A stretch of DNA of 64,000 nt from Epiperipatus broadwayi (GCA_028023455.1 JAQFVV010012446.1:3038001-3102000); one strand, 5' to 3'. Shown: positions 11,961-24,005, counted from the first letter of the stretch. Notes: a model not told the origin generated them from the sequence alone. Numbers and translations are program-made.

Positions 11961-12644
11961 TTTTATTGAACAACAATGATGGAACGCTCAAAGCTCTTGG
12001 TAGATTTGATATTGTAGTCATACTCATGTAGACATTATGTCAATATAACCCCTCATACTACTGAACCATTATGTATCCATTTATATTAATAGGAGGGGGA
12101 TGGGCTGGATTTATACTATGATGCAACCTATTTCCACAGTGGTATGTAATTAACCTGTGGATGCAGAAAAACATTTTTGTATTGGATGTTATTTCAAAAA
12201 ATTAATTTAATTAATAAAATATTAATTGTTGCATGAATTGAGAATAGCAATTACTTTGTAGATCATGCCTTTATTTAGCAGAAGCATGATTTTTGTATGG
12301 GCAGTTTTATAAAAGATGTTCCAGAACTATTAATCCAAATTTTTTAAAAAGTTAACTGAAAAATTTCACCATACATGAAACACTTAATAATGAAAAATCA
12401 TTAGATAACATTGTGTAGCGTGAATTTTTTTTTTATGAATTCTACATTATTAAATTTTAATAATTCTAAATTTAAAACATTTTACTCTCATAAATATTAA
12501 ATAATTAAAATGAATAAAAAACTTGCTTATTTGTAAGCCTATACTATAAAATACTACATAGAGTTGCTACTTATAATGTTTTTCAAACAAATTAAATAAT
12601 TATAAATATCACCAAATTCAGTACTTCCTTTATTTTGCTGTAAT

Positions 12645-12915
12645 ATCTGATATAAATGCAATTTATCCACTCTATTTTAAATACTTTTTAGCAAAAAAAC
12701 CTTTTATTGTACATATAAGCATATACAATCTTATATTTCGACTGTCCTGCAGTCTTCCTCAGAGCCAGTTTTTTTTTTTAAAAAAAAATTAAAGTAAAAG
12801 TAGCTTGGAAGAAGACTGCGGGACAGTAGAAACATAAAATTATGTACGCATATACGTACAATAAAAGTTTTTTTGCTAAAAATTATTCAAAGTAGAGTTG
12901 ATAAATTGCATTTAT
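12645..12915. repeat. Foldback repeat with hammerhead-like core on the minus strand
   Basis: Two arms of about 110 bp are inverted copies (atgcaatttatcc at the left edge, ggataaattgcat-like at the right, with shared cttttattgtac). The minus strand of the left arm reads CTGAGGA (12756-12762), one A, GACTG (12750-12754), a 5-nt loop, CAGTC (12740-12744), then GAAA (12736-12739). This is the CUGANGA / stem II / GAAA layout of a hammerhead core with one extra A next to stem II. The right arm is mutated. The outer helix and cleavage site are unclear. Confidence 0.6.
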
Positions 12916-13239
12916 AAATGAAATTATTGTGCATAACTGTTTTAAAAAAACCTCGTTTCAAACAAAATTTCAAATCATCAGGTTCAAAGGTGTTGGTCTA
13001 TTTTGCTTCTTCTACATCCAGATATTCATAGTTATCAGTATGTTATAATTTAAAGTTTGATCTTATAGGTAAAATCTTACCTAAGATCCTTTCTATGTCT
13101 TTCACCACATTTCTATTTGTCCTGATAATAAAGCAATATAGAGATTCCAAACCACTAAATGATATATGGAAGCTGGGAGTAACAAGATTACTTATATAGG
13201 TGAGAAAAGAAATAGTATCATTGTCATAACTGAAAGAAT

Positions 13240-13465
13240 TATAAGACCAAAATGGATTGAACATATTGCTAGAAGAAATAATAATAGATAGTTGAAGTTA
13301 CAAATTGATCCCAAAAGATTGTAAACAATCTAGAGAAAGGTAATATATATGAAATGGATGGATGAAATAAGGATGCTTGCTGGGATGATGTGGAAAAGAG
13401 AAACTGGATTAAACTCGGAGAGCTCTTCATCCTGCAGAGGATCAATAATGGTGAAAAATGAGAAT
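13240..13465 (+). pseudogene. 3' end of an RTE-like LINE, third copy
   Basis: It reads WIEHIARRNNNR with an in-frame stop, then the decayed counterpart of RPRKRPHVRWMDEIRKC and a terminal LFILQRINNG. It aligns by eye with the segments at 200-435 and 1340-1575. Stops and deletions throughout; only the last roughly 220 bp of the LINE are present, as expected for strong 5' truncation. Confidence 0.7.
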
Positions 13466-13985
13466 GATCTGTCTGTGAATGTTTTTTGGCTGCTCAATGT
13501 TTTGAAGATGCAAAGAGTTAAGTGAACATCCAATAATAATTAGTAATAATTAAAACATAGGACCATAAATAAAGCAGTTACTAAATATGTTATGCTGAGA
13601 AAACAAACATTTACAGAGCAATTAAATCAGAATACAGCAATTCGTAAGTCCTGATCTTAAAAAATAACATTTCAAACAAACTTTCAAAAAACAAACACTT
13701 ACTTGTATTAATGCAATCTATTGGTCAGACAGAAGTATTCACTCTTATCTGATTGCATGTTATTACATGGCAAATGAAGTAAGCATTGATTCTCAAAAAA
13801 AGTCGAAATTTTATATTGATGGATATTTTTAGAATATTAATCAGGCCAATTTAGAATTTAACAATAATGATGAAATTTCTAATAAATTTTACTAGGCGTG
13901 AAAACAAATTAAAGCTGCTACATATGCAATGCTGAGAATATAAACTTGTTTGCAGAGCAACGAAACCTGAATGTATTACCATCAA
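13466..13985. other. AT-rich non-coding, no feature seen
   Basis: Nothing recognised on either strand. Confidence 0.5.
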
Positions 13986-13987
13986 AA

Positions 13988-14362
13988 TATCACATGATCA
14001 TCATTTCATATGCTTACACATGCTATTAATGAGTACCAAATTCTCCATACAGTAGTGCCACCAAGTGCAAGCCATTGTAATCAATGGATGCAGGAAGGTT
14101 TGTGCATAAAATCTCTATATAGTGCTTACTCGTCCAATATCCCCAGACTAGTTTCTAGATTTTGGCTTTCATCAGTGAGGAGCTTTGGATTTGAGGTCTA
14201 GGTGCAATGCTCTCAAATCCAAGGCTCCTCAATGATGAAAGCTACAAACTAATCTGGGATGTTGGATGAGTAGGCATTAGATAGGAATTTTATGCATAAA
14301 TCTTCCTGCATCCATTAATTAAAAAGGCTTGCACTTGGTGGCACTACTGTATGGGTTTGGGA
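13988..14362. mobile_element. F1 foldback ribozyme element, diverged copy
   Basis: It opens with the F1 terminus (tatcacatgatcatcatttc), then the left arm ctccatacagtagtgccacc and its inverse near 14340. On the minus strand a hammerhead core is nearly complete: CTGATGA (complement of 14169-14175) and GAAACTAGTCTGGGGAT, but stem II has lost its pairing. On the plus strand the core has become ATGATGA. Probably inactive on both strands. Confidence 0.75.
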
Positions 14363-14634
14363 AAAGATAAAGGGGATTTAGATATAAAGGCCATAGGGTT
14401 GACAAAGATTATGTTATGGAAATGGGATGGAGCAGAATATGAGAAAACTTAGACTGGGGAATGAAGAATAAAGTGACTAACCGTTTTCTCTGGGCATAAT
14501 TGTTGAGTTTCTTGACTCTGTTTAAGGAGAAGCTAAAGTACATCACATCACATCCTTATTATCTGGGTATATTACTTCAATAATTCATAATTCAGATTTC
14601 CAGAGAATCATCTTATTTAAGACTGTTAGATGAT

Positions 14635-14740
14635 TTAATATTTTCCTGAAGATTTGTGATGAAGGTATTGTAGTTATATTTATATATTGGACTATTCCAT
14701 CATTCAATACTAGATGATGGAAATGTTAGTTGATTTGATT
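14635..14740. repeat. Short foldback copy of the S2 terminal repeat
   Basis: The sequence tatattggactattccatc is followed within 20 bp by its inverse gatgatggaaat, the end segment of family S2 (see 18222-18720). A tiny palindromic remnant. Confidence 0.55.
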
Positions 14741-14907
14741 AATATTATAAAAATCTCTGCTAATATGTTTCAGCTTTTTCAAATGATACTTTATTTATTA
14801 AATATATCTGGACTTTACGAATAAGTTTAATTTTATTAAATATTTTTATATCTGTAAGAATGAAAATGATGATTGACAATTATCTCCTCTTATATTTGCT
14901 TTCTAAA

Positions 14908-14962
14908 CAAGGCAAAACTCTCCATACAGTATTGCCACCCTGTGCCAACCAGAATAATCAAT
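14908..14962. repeat. F1 arm fragment
   Basis: About 55 bp (aaaactctccatacagtatt, then tgccaccctgtgcc) equal to the outer arm of F1. No ribozyme part. Confidence 0.6.
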
Positions 14963-15520
14963 GTCATCAATTACTTTGACAGCCAATCATAAACAAGCAA
15001 TAGTGTTCTAATCCATCCCCAAAAAGATGAAAAAAAAGTTCGAGTTTCATAATGATTATACCAGCAAATCAATGATCGTAAATAATTCCAAATAAATCAC
15101 ATGCTACAAAGAGCTGTCTAATCTACATTAGAGCAATCTTCTGCTATGCTTTTGATGGGTTCAATTCTGAGACATTTGAAAACTTTTTAGCATGCTTATG
15201 ACTTTTTTCAAATAGTTGACCCATACCAACCCATCTAATCAACTAATATTGTTTGGCAAATGGATAGCTTGCTATTTTTTTATCTACTGAGTAAAACAAG
15301 ACACTCAAATTCTCACCATTTGATTATTGAAAAGTCTAATAATTCATCATCTCCTTTATGAGATATTTTTTTGTCCGGTGATATGTTTTTAGCTATAAGA
15401 ATGGTCCTTTGGTTTACTTCTTTACCATTTTGCAGCCCTGCCTTTTAATTGCAATAAAATTTTAATCTTCAGCAGCAAATTTATTATCATCACATTTATG
15501 CTATCTAGTATAAGCATTAT
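14963..15520. other. Non-coding, no feature seen
   Basis: No ORF with recognisable content and no shared repeat noted. Confidence 0.5.
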
Positions 15521-15524
15521 TAAT

Positions 15525-15712
15525 CAATAAATGCCATATGATAGTGCTTCGTAAAAACCTATCCAGTGCTTTTCTATCCAATATGCCAGACTGGTTTCTA
15601 GCTTATGGTTTCATCAATGAGGAGCTTTGGATTTTGAAAGCAGTGCACTCACTGGATCTTTTGGATCTAATGCACTTTCCATCTAGCCCCGTCTTTTACA
15701 TTTGTTTTATTA
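15525..15712. mobile_element. F1 element, half copy
   Basis: This copy keeps one arm with the minus-strand ribozyme half. The complement reads CTCATTGATGA, then GCTAGAAACCAGTCTGG: the conserved core C is replaced by T (TTGATGA), and stem III reads CCAGTC. Likely inactive. The opposite arm is deleted. Confidence 0.6.
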
Positions 15713-15867
15713 TCAATCTACTAGCCTAAATAGCATATCTGCATAGTTATATAGATCTGAAACCAGTATAGTATCTACATATTATGTGCCCTTACTTTTT
15801 GTAACAACTATAGACATCTCTATTCCCTGGTCAGAATTAATATAAAACCAATAAAACATTACATGAT

Positions 15868-16332
15868 ACAGCTTACACAATGCTGTTCAGCACCCAAATT
15901 TGTTTTCTCAGCATAATTATGCCACCTAGCATAAGCTTTGATAATCATTAGATTCTAGATTGTAATTCTTAATAAATCCCTATTCAATCTTATTCTATCC
16001 AATATCTGCAGACTAGTTTGCAGCTTATGATTTTCATCAGATTAAAAACTGTTTTTCAATTTGGGCTAGTAGATTGATGACACTGAGAAGTAAAAGATGG
16101 TTGCCAGAGGAAAAAGGAATTAGATCCAAAATATCCAGGTCACTATTCCAAAATCCAAAGATCCTCACAGATGAAAGCCATAAGTTAGAAACTGGTTTGG
16201 AGATATTAGAATAAACAGCACTGGATATGGATTTATCACTACTATCTGGTATCTATTGATTACTAAAACTTGCACTAGGTAGTATAAATATGGTTAGAAA
16301 GGAATTTACTGTTGAACAGCATTATGTAAGTT
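15868..16332. mobile_element. F1 element, long diverged copy with inverted ends
   Basis: The ends acagcttacacaatgctgtt and (inverse) gaacagcattatgtaagttg pair. The centre keeps the plus-strand ribozyme as CAGATGA instead of CTGATGA, with GAAAC and a mutated cleavage region (TGGTTTGG). The minus-strand half is also decayed. Between the arms is unrelated sequence. An old, inactive copy. Confidence 0.65.
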
Positions 16333-16334
16333 GG

Positions 16335-17050
16335 TGACATACTTGGCTTTAAATTTTCTTAATTATAACTGGCCCATTACATTCTATTCTTAGCCTTGTC
16401 CTTCCAATAAAAGTATTTGATATTTATAAGAGTATCTTTGAGATATTTATAATTTAAATCTTTTCTGTAAAAAAGTTGTAGGAAAATCAATCCACAATAG
16501 CAGATTCAATAGTTTCACATTTGTCAAGATGAACATACTGATCTTGCCATCAAGTTTATAGAAGTTCCAGAAAATTCTTAGATAAATTTTTTCCATTGCT
16601 TTTATTGCATGTCTCATAAACACTAAATTAGATATAGTCTTATATACAACTAATTTAGCAGTGATATTTATTTCATAAATACTCCTGCATTATTTAGTGT
16701 AGTTGTGGAATGGCCGCCTCTGGAATTCAAAATCTATGAATTGTGTGGTTCAATTTGTCCCTTTCAGTTAAAATCTCGATCAATAAATTGTTAATTATCT
16801 ATTTATTTACTTGTTAAATGCAACAGTTGACATGAAGTCTGTCTTGAACATCAACATCCGAATTTACTACTCTATTTAAAATGCTACCAAAATATTTAAA
16901 GTTGATTCATATTCTCAAATGGATTATCCTCCAAGCTAGAAAGTGTTGAAAATTTTATTTTAATCAATGGCTGAGGAAGTATATTAATTATTAATCTTAA
17001 GCTACTATACCAACGCATGAACATCTTTCTCTTTATGCTTAGGCGAACTG
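16335..17050. other. AT-rich non-coding, no feature seen
   Basis: No coding signal or shared repeat noted. Confidence 0.5.
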
Positions 17051-17540
17051 TTAATTAATAGCAAAAAAAATTTCTTGCACAAAAGTGCCACCTAGTGCAA
17101 GCTCTAGTAATCAATAGATGCTAGATGGTTGTGTGCTTCATAATGCCTATAAAATGTTTTCGAATCCAATATGGCTTTCATCAGTGAGAAGCTTTGGATT
17201 TGAACTGGTTTCTGATTATTATGACTACAGGCAAATTAGCTTCAATTGAAAACATTAGTGTACTTTCAGTTTAAGTCAAAGCCTTATAATTAAAAAGAAA
17301 GCTATGACAGATGCTGGAGAGGTGATACATTTGATTCGAAGATCTTGGTGCACTATTCCCAAATCCAAAGCTCCTCACTGAGAAAGCCATATACTGAAAA
17401 CTAATCTGGGGATATTGGATTGGAGAACACTGGATAGGGGTTATAATGCAAACTATCTTCAAACATCTTTGGATTATTAGAGTTTGCACTAGGTGGCACT
17501 ATTGCAATAAAAAAAATTGATACTGTTTTAATTATTAGTC
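17051..17540. mobile_element. F1 element, diverged foldback copy
   Basis: Arms start near gcacaaaagtgccacctagt and end with gcactaggtggcactattgc. Ribozyme remnants: minus-strand CTGATGA (complement of tcatcag near 17176) without a nearby GAAAC, and plus-strand CTCACTGAGAAAGCC with GAAAACTAATCTGGGG, that is, damaged core and cleavage triplet. Inactive on both strands by sequence. Confidence 0.65.
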
Positions 17541-17739
17541 TTCATAAAATGGAAAAAAAGTATCTAGTTGTCTTATTGATAATAGTACATCAATCTGGTC
17601 TTAAGATAAATGCCATATAGACAAAATTGATGTTTATACAACAAATCCAGTATGAAATTTAAAATTGTGAAAGAATATCTGTGAAATTCCATTACCTAAA
17701 AAAGAATATACAGAAGGCATTGCAAATAAAATATATAAG

Positions 17740-17762
17740 GCTAGGAATATATATATATATAT
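17740..17762. repeat. (AT)n run
   Basis: Short AT dinucleotide tract. Confidence 0.8.
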
Positions 17763-17833
17763 CACTTGGCTACACTAAAATAAGATATAGAATTAAAAAT
17801 TACACATCCGCCAGAGTAATGTAAAAGTCTTCT

Positions 17834-17960
17834 ATTTGGTTTAGTGCACTGGTAAAGTATCAGACTTTGGAGCATATTGTCCTTGGATTGATTCAAATTC
17901 TGTCACTTCCGGTGCTCAAACTTCTTAAGATTTCTTCCAAAAAAATCCACTTATTTATTT
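17834..17960 (+). mobile_element. tRNA-derived SINE (family S1)
   Basis: The A-box-like tttagtgcactggtaaag and B-box-like GATTCAAATTC (17889-17899) are followed by the family body ggtgctcaaacttcttaaga and an A-rich tail. Two further copies lie at 21607-21730 and 41784-41885, sharing the gctcaaacttctta motif. Together these show a Pol III-driven SINE family. The copies differ at many sites, so none is very young. Confidence 0.7.
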
Positions 17961-18221
17961 ATTAATAAAACAATTCATAGATCGGTTAAAAAATTAGACA
18001 TTTATCAACAATTGATTTCATATATTTTAAATGTTTAATAACCAAAAATATATATAAAAAATAAAATTTAAAAACTAAATCATGTAAAAATTATCCTACT
18101 GGAAATCAGATATCAAATATGGTAATAGGTGACATACATATTATAAAGACCAAAAGCTTTGGAAAAAAAGTATAGATGATATAATAATGTGTTGGATTAT
18201 CATTAAATGTTGAATGTCTAG

Positions 18222-18720
18222 AAAATTTTACACTTTAATAAACTTTTCAAATACAAACAACTGTTAGTAGTAACACACAAATAGACAGGACAGGTTAGTA
18301 GATTATGTTTTGAGTAATACATCTTCACTCTTCTTCTGGTGTTGCTAGCCTGACCAATGACAATACTAACATAGGAGTCAAACTTACACCTTTAGATTCT
18401 TGAATATCAAATTTTAAGGTCAACCTTTTAACCAACTGAGTTATTCTTCCAAACAGCATTGTCTTAACATTTGATATTCAAGATTTTAAATGTAAAGTTC
18501 AACTCTGATGCTAGAATTGTCACTAGTCAAGCCAGCAACACCTGAAAAAGAGCGAAGAATAATAACACTTGGAATATAGTATGATCTATTACCCTGTGTC
18601 ATCTATTTGTGTTATTACTAACAGTTGTTTGTATTTGAAAAGTTTACAATTTTCTAGACATTCAGCAATTAATGATATAAGATGAAAATAGACCAACATA
18701 TTACCACATCTAAACTATCA
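18222..18720. mobile_element. Foldback tRNA-derived SINE (family S2)
   Basis: Two inverted copies of one SINE meet head to head. The left copy (minus strand) reads AACTCAGTTGGTTAAAAGG (tRNA A-box region), then AAGTTTGACTCC (B box), then gccagcaacacc-like body. The right copy repeats the body (agccagcaacacctgaaaaa) and ends with ttctagacattcagcaatta and gatgaaaatagaccaac. The tRNA head looks Lys-like by its A and B boxes. The TGAAGAAG-type hammerhead-like core in the body is damaged here. Confidence 0.7.
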
Positions 18721-19228
18721 CCACCACAAATCTTCAAGCTAATGCTAACTATAAATGAATTCTAGAAATGTGAAAAGTAATGAATGAGATTGAACAGATG
18801 GCAGAAGACCAAATTGCAAGGAGAAATTTTATTGTGGACCTGAACTCCATACAAGAGTAAAAGATGATGACAATAAAAATTCAATTTATTGGAAATTCAG
18901 TTCAATAGCATACCATTGATTACAGATTGAACACTTTAAATATAAGTAAAAAGGTAAATGAATGATGATGTAAAATTTATTTTAAAATAATATATATTTT
19001 ACAAAAAACTGGCATTGCCTATTCAGTTTCGGGCATAACCACTGTTTTAGATATATCCTAGTCAGGTGCATCATTAAAAATAATCACTGTAATTTTTTTT
19101 ATTTAACTAACTACATTTTGCAGACATGCCATGTCAAAAATTGTTTGTTTGTCATTATAAATGAAGAAAAGTTGACAATGAAGCAAATTATTTTACTTAT
19201 ATCTACATAAATATACATTTCTAAATAT

Positions 19229-19756
19229 CAGGGGTGGCCAAACATTTAGACATTGAGGGGGACTTTTTGGTGAAAGTGTGTCTGAGGATGACTACATTTT
19301 TTTTTAGGCTTCGAACCGGAAACCAAAAAAAAAAATTTTGCCGTAACAGGAAAAAATAAAACAGTTCAAAGTCCTGTTTTCTTTTTAAATCTCCTTGAGG
19401 ATTATTTGCTAGTTTGACAAAGTGTTTTTAAAAATTCACAACTTGTTTGTTTTAAAATCAGTTCATTAAATCCTTGTTTCTCCAGGACAAGTTATTTTCC
19501 TTTCTCCTCGGGAAAATGACAGACTAAGTATTTTAGCTCTAGCGTTACACAAAAATAATTTCTTTTCAACATCTTCCAATCTGGGTTTATTTTTGAGATT
19601 GACAATAACCACAGGTGTTACTTTAAATTTAACTATTTTTAAATGAGAATAATTTTGAATTTTTACTTTTTTTATATTCAAATCAGCTCTAAATTTATCA
19701 CTATAATTTGTCAATGTTCACGTCAGTTTCGCGGTCAATGTCTTGGCTTACCCCTA
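19229..19756. mobile_element. hAT-like non-autonomous DNA transposon
   Basis: The left end CAGGGGTGGCCAAAC and the right end (complement TAGGGGTAAGCCAAG) form imperfect terminal inverted repeats typical of hAT elements. The flanking octamers ctaaatat (19221-19228) and ctatacct (19757-19764) match at 5 of 8 sites, compatible with a decayed 8-bp target-site duplication. No transposase is present in its 530 bp. The minus-strand reading frame inside (82 codons) has no recognisable domain. Confidence 0.55.
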
Positions 19757-19959
19757 CTATACCTAGTTTAACATAAAATAAGATTTTTCATACTAATGAT
19801 GTTAAATATATTAGATTATATAGTAAAAATAAAACGGCCTTTTAATAGAATGCCATAGAATTATAGATTGCAAGTTTGTTTATCCTTTTCCAGAGTTTAG
19901 CTAAGAATAAGCTATATATTTAATCATTAACCAATAATTGAATATTGTGTTTGTCTGAA

Positions 19960-20635
19960 AGTTTGTGATGATGGTCTTTTAATAATAATCCTATATATGT
20001 TGGACTATTTTCATCATCTAGAAATAATGGTTAATTATCTTTAGAAAAATTTGAACTTTATTTAAACTTTTCAAGTCGATTCAACTGTTACTAATAGCAT
20101 ACACGTTAGTATATAACACAGCATTCTCCTCTCTTCTTTGGGTATTGCTGGCCTGATAAGCGACAGACCTAGCATGGGAATATTGGATAGAGAGGAAAAA
20201 GAACAAAGAAAACTCAAAAAGGGTGCTCACATAATATTGGTAAAGTCAACCTAGAGTGATAATTCATAATGTTTGGAAGCCTCATTAACCTGCTTTAGGA
20301 AAAAATGAAGAAATCAGGAGGATAGATAAGTATTTGAAATTTCTAACTATTGCTTTTAATGAATAGTCAAGTTGGTTAGAGAATCACTTTAAATTTAGTA
20401 TTCACCAATCTAAAGATCCAGATTTGATTCCCATGCTAGTGCTATCACTAATCAGACCAGCAGCAACTGAATAAAAGAATATCACTCAAAACAATGTTAT
20501 ATATTAAGCTGTGTGCGAGAAGTAACAGTGGAATGTATTTGACAAGTTTAAATAGTTTGCATTTTTCTAAAGACATTTAACAATTAATATTAGATGATGG
20601 AAATAGTCCAATACATAATTACTATTAAAGTCAAT
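19960..20635. mobile_element. Foldback S2 SINE with separate central sequence
   Basis: The left arm runs tgtgatgatggtcttttaat, tggactattttcatcatcta, then a reversed body to about 20175. The right arm restarts at about 20360 with a tRNA head: TCAAGTTGGTTAGAGAATC (A box) and AGATTTGATTCCC (B box), followed by body and end (gatgatggaaatagtccaat at 20594-20613). About 180 bp of unrelated sequence separates the arms. The tRNA head is well preserved in the right arm. Confidence 0.7.
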
Positions 20636-20639
20636 ACTG

Positions 20640-21600
20640 ATACCATGAATTTGAAGAAAAAAAAACATCGAGGAGTATTAAACACACCCTTAATCCATTT
20701 CACACCTGAATAACTTTTCAAGGACAACCATTACATTCAAAACAAATGGAAAAACAAAATTGCTAATAAAGTGCCACAAGTTAGCTTGTAGCACAAGACA
20801 GACTCCATCTTTAATACAGCAGTCATACAGTGGTGATTGGCTTTTATTACAAGATAGTCATCAGTCTGTGAGTTTACTCAATCCATACCAATTTTGTGAA
20901 GACATGGAGCAAAAGTGTGAAGCAGGACGCTTACAGATTGAATTTCTGATATCAAAGGTCTCAATGGTAGTCATATTAAAAGCACGACTGAAGGTGGTGG
21001 CCTGATCATGTATAGAAATAATTGGAACTAGGTCTTAATGATGTTATTTGAGGATAAATGTTTGAATTCTTCTATAGATTAAAAACCTATTTACAGAACA
21101 AACAAGTCCAAATATATTACTAATATAATTCACAAACTAGATTTCCAAAGAATCATTCAAATAAATTTGCAAATAAAACCCATCTTTTATTATATCAATG
21201 CCGATCTATTTGATTCGATAAAAAAATTATCACTAGCATCTGATTTTTGGTTTATATATCTGACAAACCAGATGTAAATGTAACTGCTTTAAGATGGATA
21301 TCTTCTGTGTTTGAAAATAAGAATAATTCCATCTCTAAAAATATTGGTGTTTGACAAAAATATTTTAAATAATTCCGAAATTAAAATTATGTTTCCAAAT
21401 ATACAAAATTTGTAGAAAACTTTAAATTTTAGAAAAAAAATTGAAAGAATCCTTGTAATGTAGTAAAAACTTATATTGTTTGGTGTTGTTTCGAACATAA
21501 TGATTGCTTTTTACAAAGGATACCTAACATCGAACGGTATTAAGATTGTATTTAATTTTTTTTCCAGATATCAAGTACTACTACTGCCTTTAATTTATTA
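20640..21600. other. Non-coding, no feature seen
   Basis: A plus-strand frame of 81 codons (20760-21005) has no recognisable domain or splice context. Nothing else noted. Confidence 0.4.
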
Positions 21601-21606
21601 TATTTT

Positions 21607-21730
21607 GGTGGTTTAGTGCAGTGCTATAGTGAGAGTCCAGACTATATGATCCTCAGATCAATTGACTACTGGTTCTTCCACAGCTCAAACTTCTTACGAA
21701 CTCTTAAACAATAAAGCTATTCCATTATTT
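21607..21730 (+). mobile_element. tRNA-derived SINE (family S1), second copy
   Basis: It shares ggtttagtgcagtgctatag and cagctcaaacttcttacgaa with the copies at 17.8 and 41.8 kb. The B-box region (cagatcaattgac) is mutated. It ends in an A-rich stretch. Confidence 0.65.
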
Positions 21731-21933
21731 ATTTAGTGACAGAATTATTATAGTTATATATTCAATTAAATAAAAACTAAAATAGAATTAAATTTAAAAA
21801 AACTTTAAAAGCTTGTCTTTATATATTCAAACAACATCTATTCCACCAATTATAGAAGAATGAATCACTAGTAAAGTTAGAAAGTAAATCTATTATTATA
21901 TAACATAGCGCTGAAAATTTTGAAATTATTTAA

Positions 21934-22028
21934 GCGGAAGTCAATCTCCGATACACTATTTCTTAAATATTATAGATTTATAATATTTAAGAAAGTGCGC
22001 ATTATCAGAGGCTGACTTCCGCTTTAGT
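21934..22028. repeat. Small foldback element (95 bp)
   Basis: AAGCGGAAGTCA at the left and TGACTTCCGCTT at the right are exact inverted ends; internal parts (tttcttaaatattata and its inverse) also pair. The whole can form a long hairpin, as for a very short MITE. Confidence 0.75.
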
Positions 22029-22069
22029 AGACAGTTAGAATGTAAATTTTTTTTAACATCTATACATTT

Positions 22070-22609
22070 GATAAACAGAGCAAAACTCTCCATATAGTAT
22101 TGCCACCTGTGCTAAACAGAGTAATCAATGGATGCCAGAAGGCTTGTGCATAAAATCCCTATCTAATGCCTACTCATCCAATATTCCCAGACTAGTTTCT
22201 GGCTTGTGGCCTTCGTCAGTGAGGAGCTTTGGATCTGAGAGCACTGCATCTAGATTTTAGGATCTAATGCAACCCTCTAGCAACCACCTTTTATCTCTAC
22301 TTAACTACAAAACTATGAGAATGAAATTGAAAACACAAAAAATATTTTCAATCTAAGCTCAATAGCTTATATAGTCATATGGGTCTGAACTCAGTTCAGC
22401 ACCCATACATTTTGGTGTCTTTGGCTCTTTTACAACCATAGCCACCACTATATGAGTAGGCATTAGATAGGGATTTTATGCACAAGCCTTCTGGCATCCA
22501 TTGATTACTCTGTTTAGCACAGGTGGCAATACTGTATGGAGAGTTTTGCTCTGTTTATCAACAATTAATGTGCTAGTATAGGAAATGTGATCATGTGATG
22601 CTTAATGGT
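22070..22609. mobile_element. F1 ribozyme element with 17-bp target-site duplication
   Basis: The 17-mer ttaacatctatacattt occurs on both sides (22053-22069 and 22610-22626). Long direct flanking repeats of this kind indicate target-primed insertion rather than cut-and-paste. The left arm carries a complete minus-strand hammerhead core (next entry). It is followed by a central tail containing ctgaactcagttcagcaccc, then a second arm without the ribozyme and the F1 terminus gtgatcatgtgatgcttaat. No protein is encoded. The central tail is shared with the copy at 40209-40640. Confidence 0.85.
22176..22234 (-). ncRNA. Type I hammerhead ribozyme, intact core (F1 copy at 22 kb)
   Basis: Minus-strand reading: outer stem I ATCCAA; internal loop; inner stem I CTCCTCA; core CTGACGA (complement of 22213-22219); stem II GGC-CACAA-GCC; GAAA (complement of 22196-22199); stem III plus cleavage triplet CTAGTC (complement of 22190-22195); then TGGGAAT and outer TTGGAT. 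All invariant hammerhead residues (CUGANGA, GAAA, NUH) are present. A15.1 to U16.1 reads ACUAGU, which is self-complementary, so a dimeric stem III can form as in other very short-stem-III hammerheads. Activity not tested. Confidence 0.8.
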
Positions 22610-22678
22610 TTAACATCTATACATTTCTTGTTTTTTAAGAGTGATTTTGAACTTTCAAAGGATTATACATTTATTTAG

Positions 22679-23112
22679 TAATATCTAAACCATTATACAA
22701 TTACAAATATCCAATAACGCCCTATGTTTAAAAGTCTATATCTCAATAACAGCGAACTTCAAAATGATACCAATTTGAAGTTGTACGCTAAACGATGTTA
22801 AATATTGAAATACAAACCAACTCAAACACAGAGCATGAAATTTTTAAATAAGCAAACGATCTTAAATTTTGCTTATAAACTAACATGTTTACAAATAAAC
22901 AAAATTGTTAGCAAAATTTAAGATCGTTTACTTATTTAAAAATTTCATACTCTGTATTTCAGTTGGTTTGTATTTCAATATTTGACATCATTTAGAGTAC
23001 AACTTCAAATTGGTATCATTTTGAAGTTCGCTATTATTAAGATATAGACTTTTAAACAGAGGGTGTTACTGGACATTTGTAATTGTATAATAGTTTAGAT
23101 ATTTGTATGATT
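22679..23112. repeat. Large foldback repeat, about 200-bp arms
   Basis: The left arm (taatatctaaaccattatac at its edge, then cgaacttcaaaatgatacca) is repeated inverted on the right (tggtatcattttgaagttcg, then gtataatagtttagatattt). A short spacer around 22880-22915 lies between. Arms match closely by eye. No ORF or Pol III box seen; no flanking duplication found. Confidence 0.8.
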
Positions 23113-23114
23113 AT

Positions 23115-24005
23115 TTCAGTTAGTGTTAACGGTTACTTTATTTTCATTTATTTAGTAATATATATAATGGAAGTATACTCACAATTCTCTATAAGACTCA
23201 TTTTAAAGTTCATTATATTTTGGAATAATAAACCATATTGTAACGCAAAATAAATAGGTTGACCTCTCATAATACATATTTAAACTAATCCAGTCACTTC
23301 AGATATGCAAAGGATTAAAACACTTTTCCAGTGCAATAATTTATTTAATTTTCAATGGATAAAACTATTATAACTCATGACAGCAAATTATATTACACTT
23401 AAAGAAATCATGCAATGTTAAATCTTTTGTGTATAGTAAAGACAATTATAAGCTCATTAGTAGTATGAGATATTCAACTGTTTATTATGTTATATATAGA
23501 GCTCAGGTCATATGACATCTAACTTGATTTTTTTGTAACTGTTTATTTTATGATGTATTCAAAATATACTGAATTTTAAAAATGGCATTACAGACTGGTG
23601 AATGTTTGATTATGACTATATATATAAATTAGTGTTTTTGGTTTATTTTAAAGTATTTTTTAATTTTCACTTCTTTTTCTTTTCCCGCCCTTTTTTTTTT
23701 GATAGTAGCACCTTATGCTATTTAATGTGATGTTTTCCCGCCATTTTTTAAGTGTATTCCCTTCCCACCACCTTTTTAAATTATAGTGCCTCAGGCGTTT
23801 TACTTTTTTGAAAAATGGGTGTTTCTAGTCGATGACATTTATCACTTGCATGTGCCAGCAGTGTTTTTGGCTGTTTCCAAATTCAAAATGGCCACCGAGT
23901 GCATACTATATCAGCACCAAATTATGTATATATGCGTGTGTGTATAGAAATACATTAATTGTTTAATGAGATTTATTATTTAATGAGATTTAATATTTAT
24001 TATTT
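23115..24005. other. Non-coding with repeated TTTCCCGCC motifs
   Basis: TTTCCCGCC occurs at about 23682 and 23732, both matching the E2F-type consensus TTTSSCGC. No promoter or exon was found next to them, so this may be chance. Confidence 0.3.

Noticed and set aside
12970-12995. CTGATGA on the minus strand near 12985
   Set aside because: Followed by an AT-rich stretch without stem II pairing; chance match.
20855-20865. CTGATGA on the minus strand
   Set aside because: No GAAA or partner helices within reach; chance heptamer.
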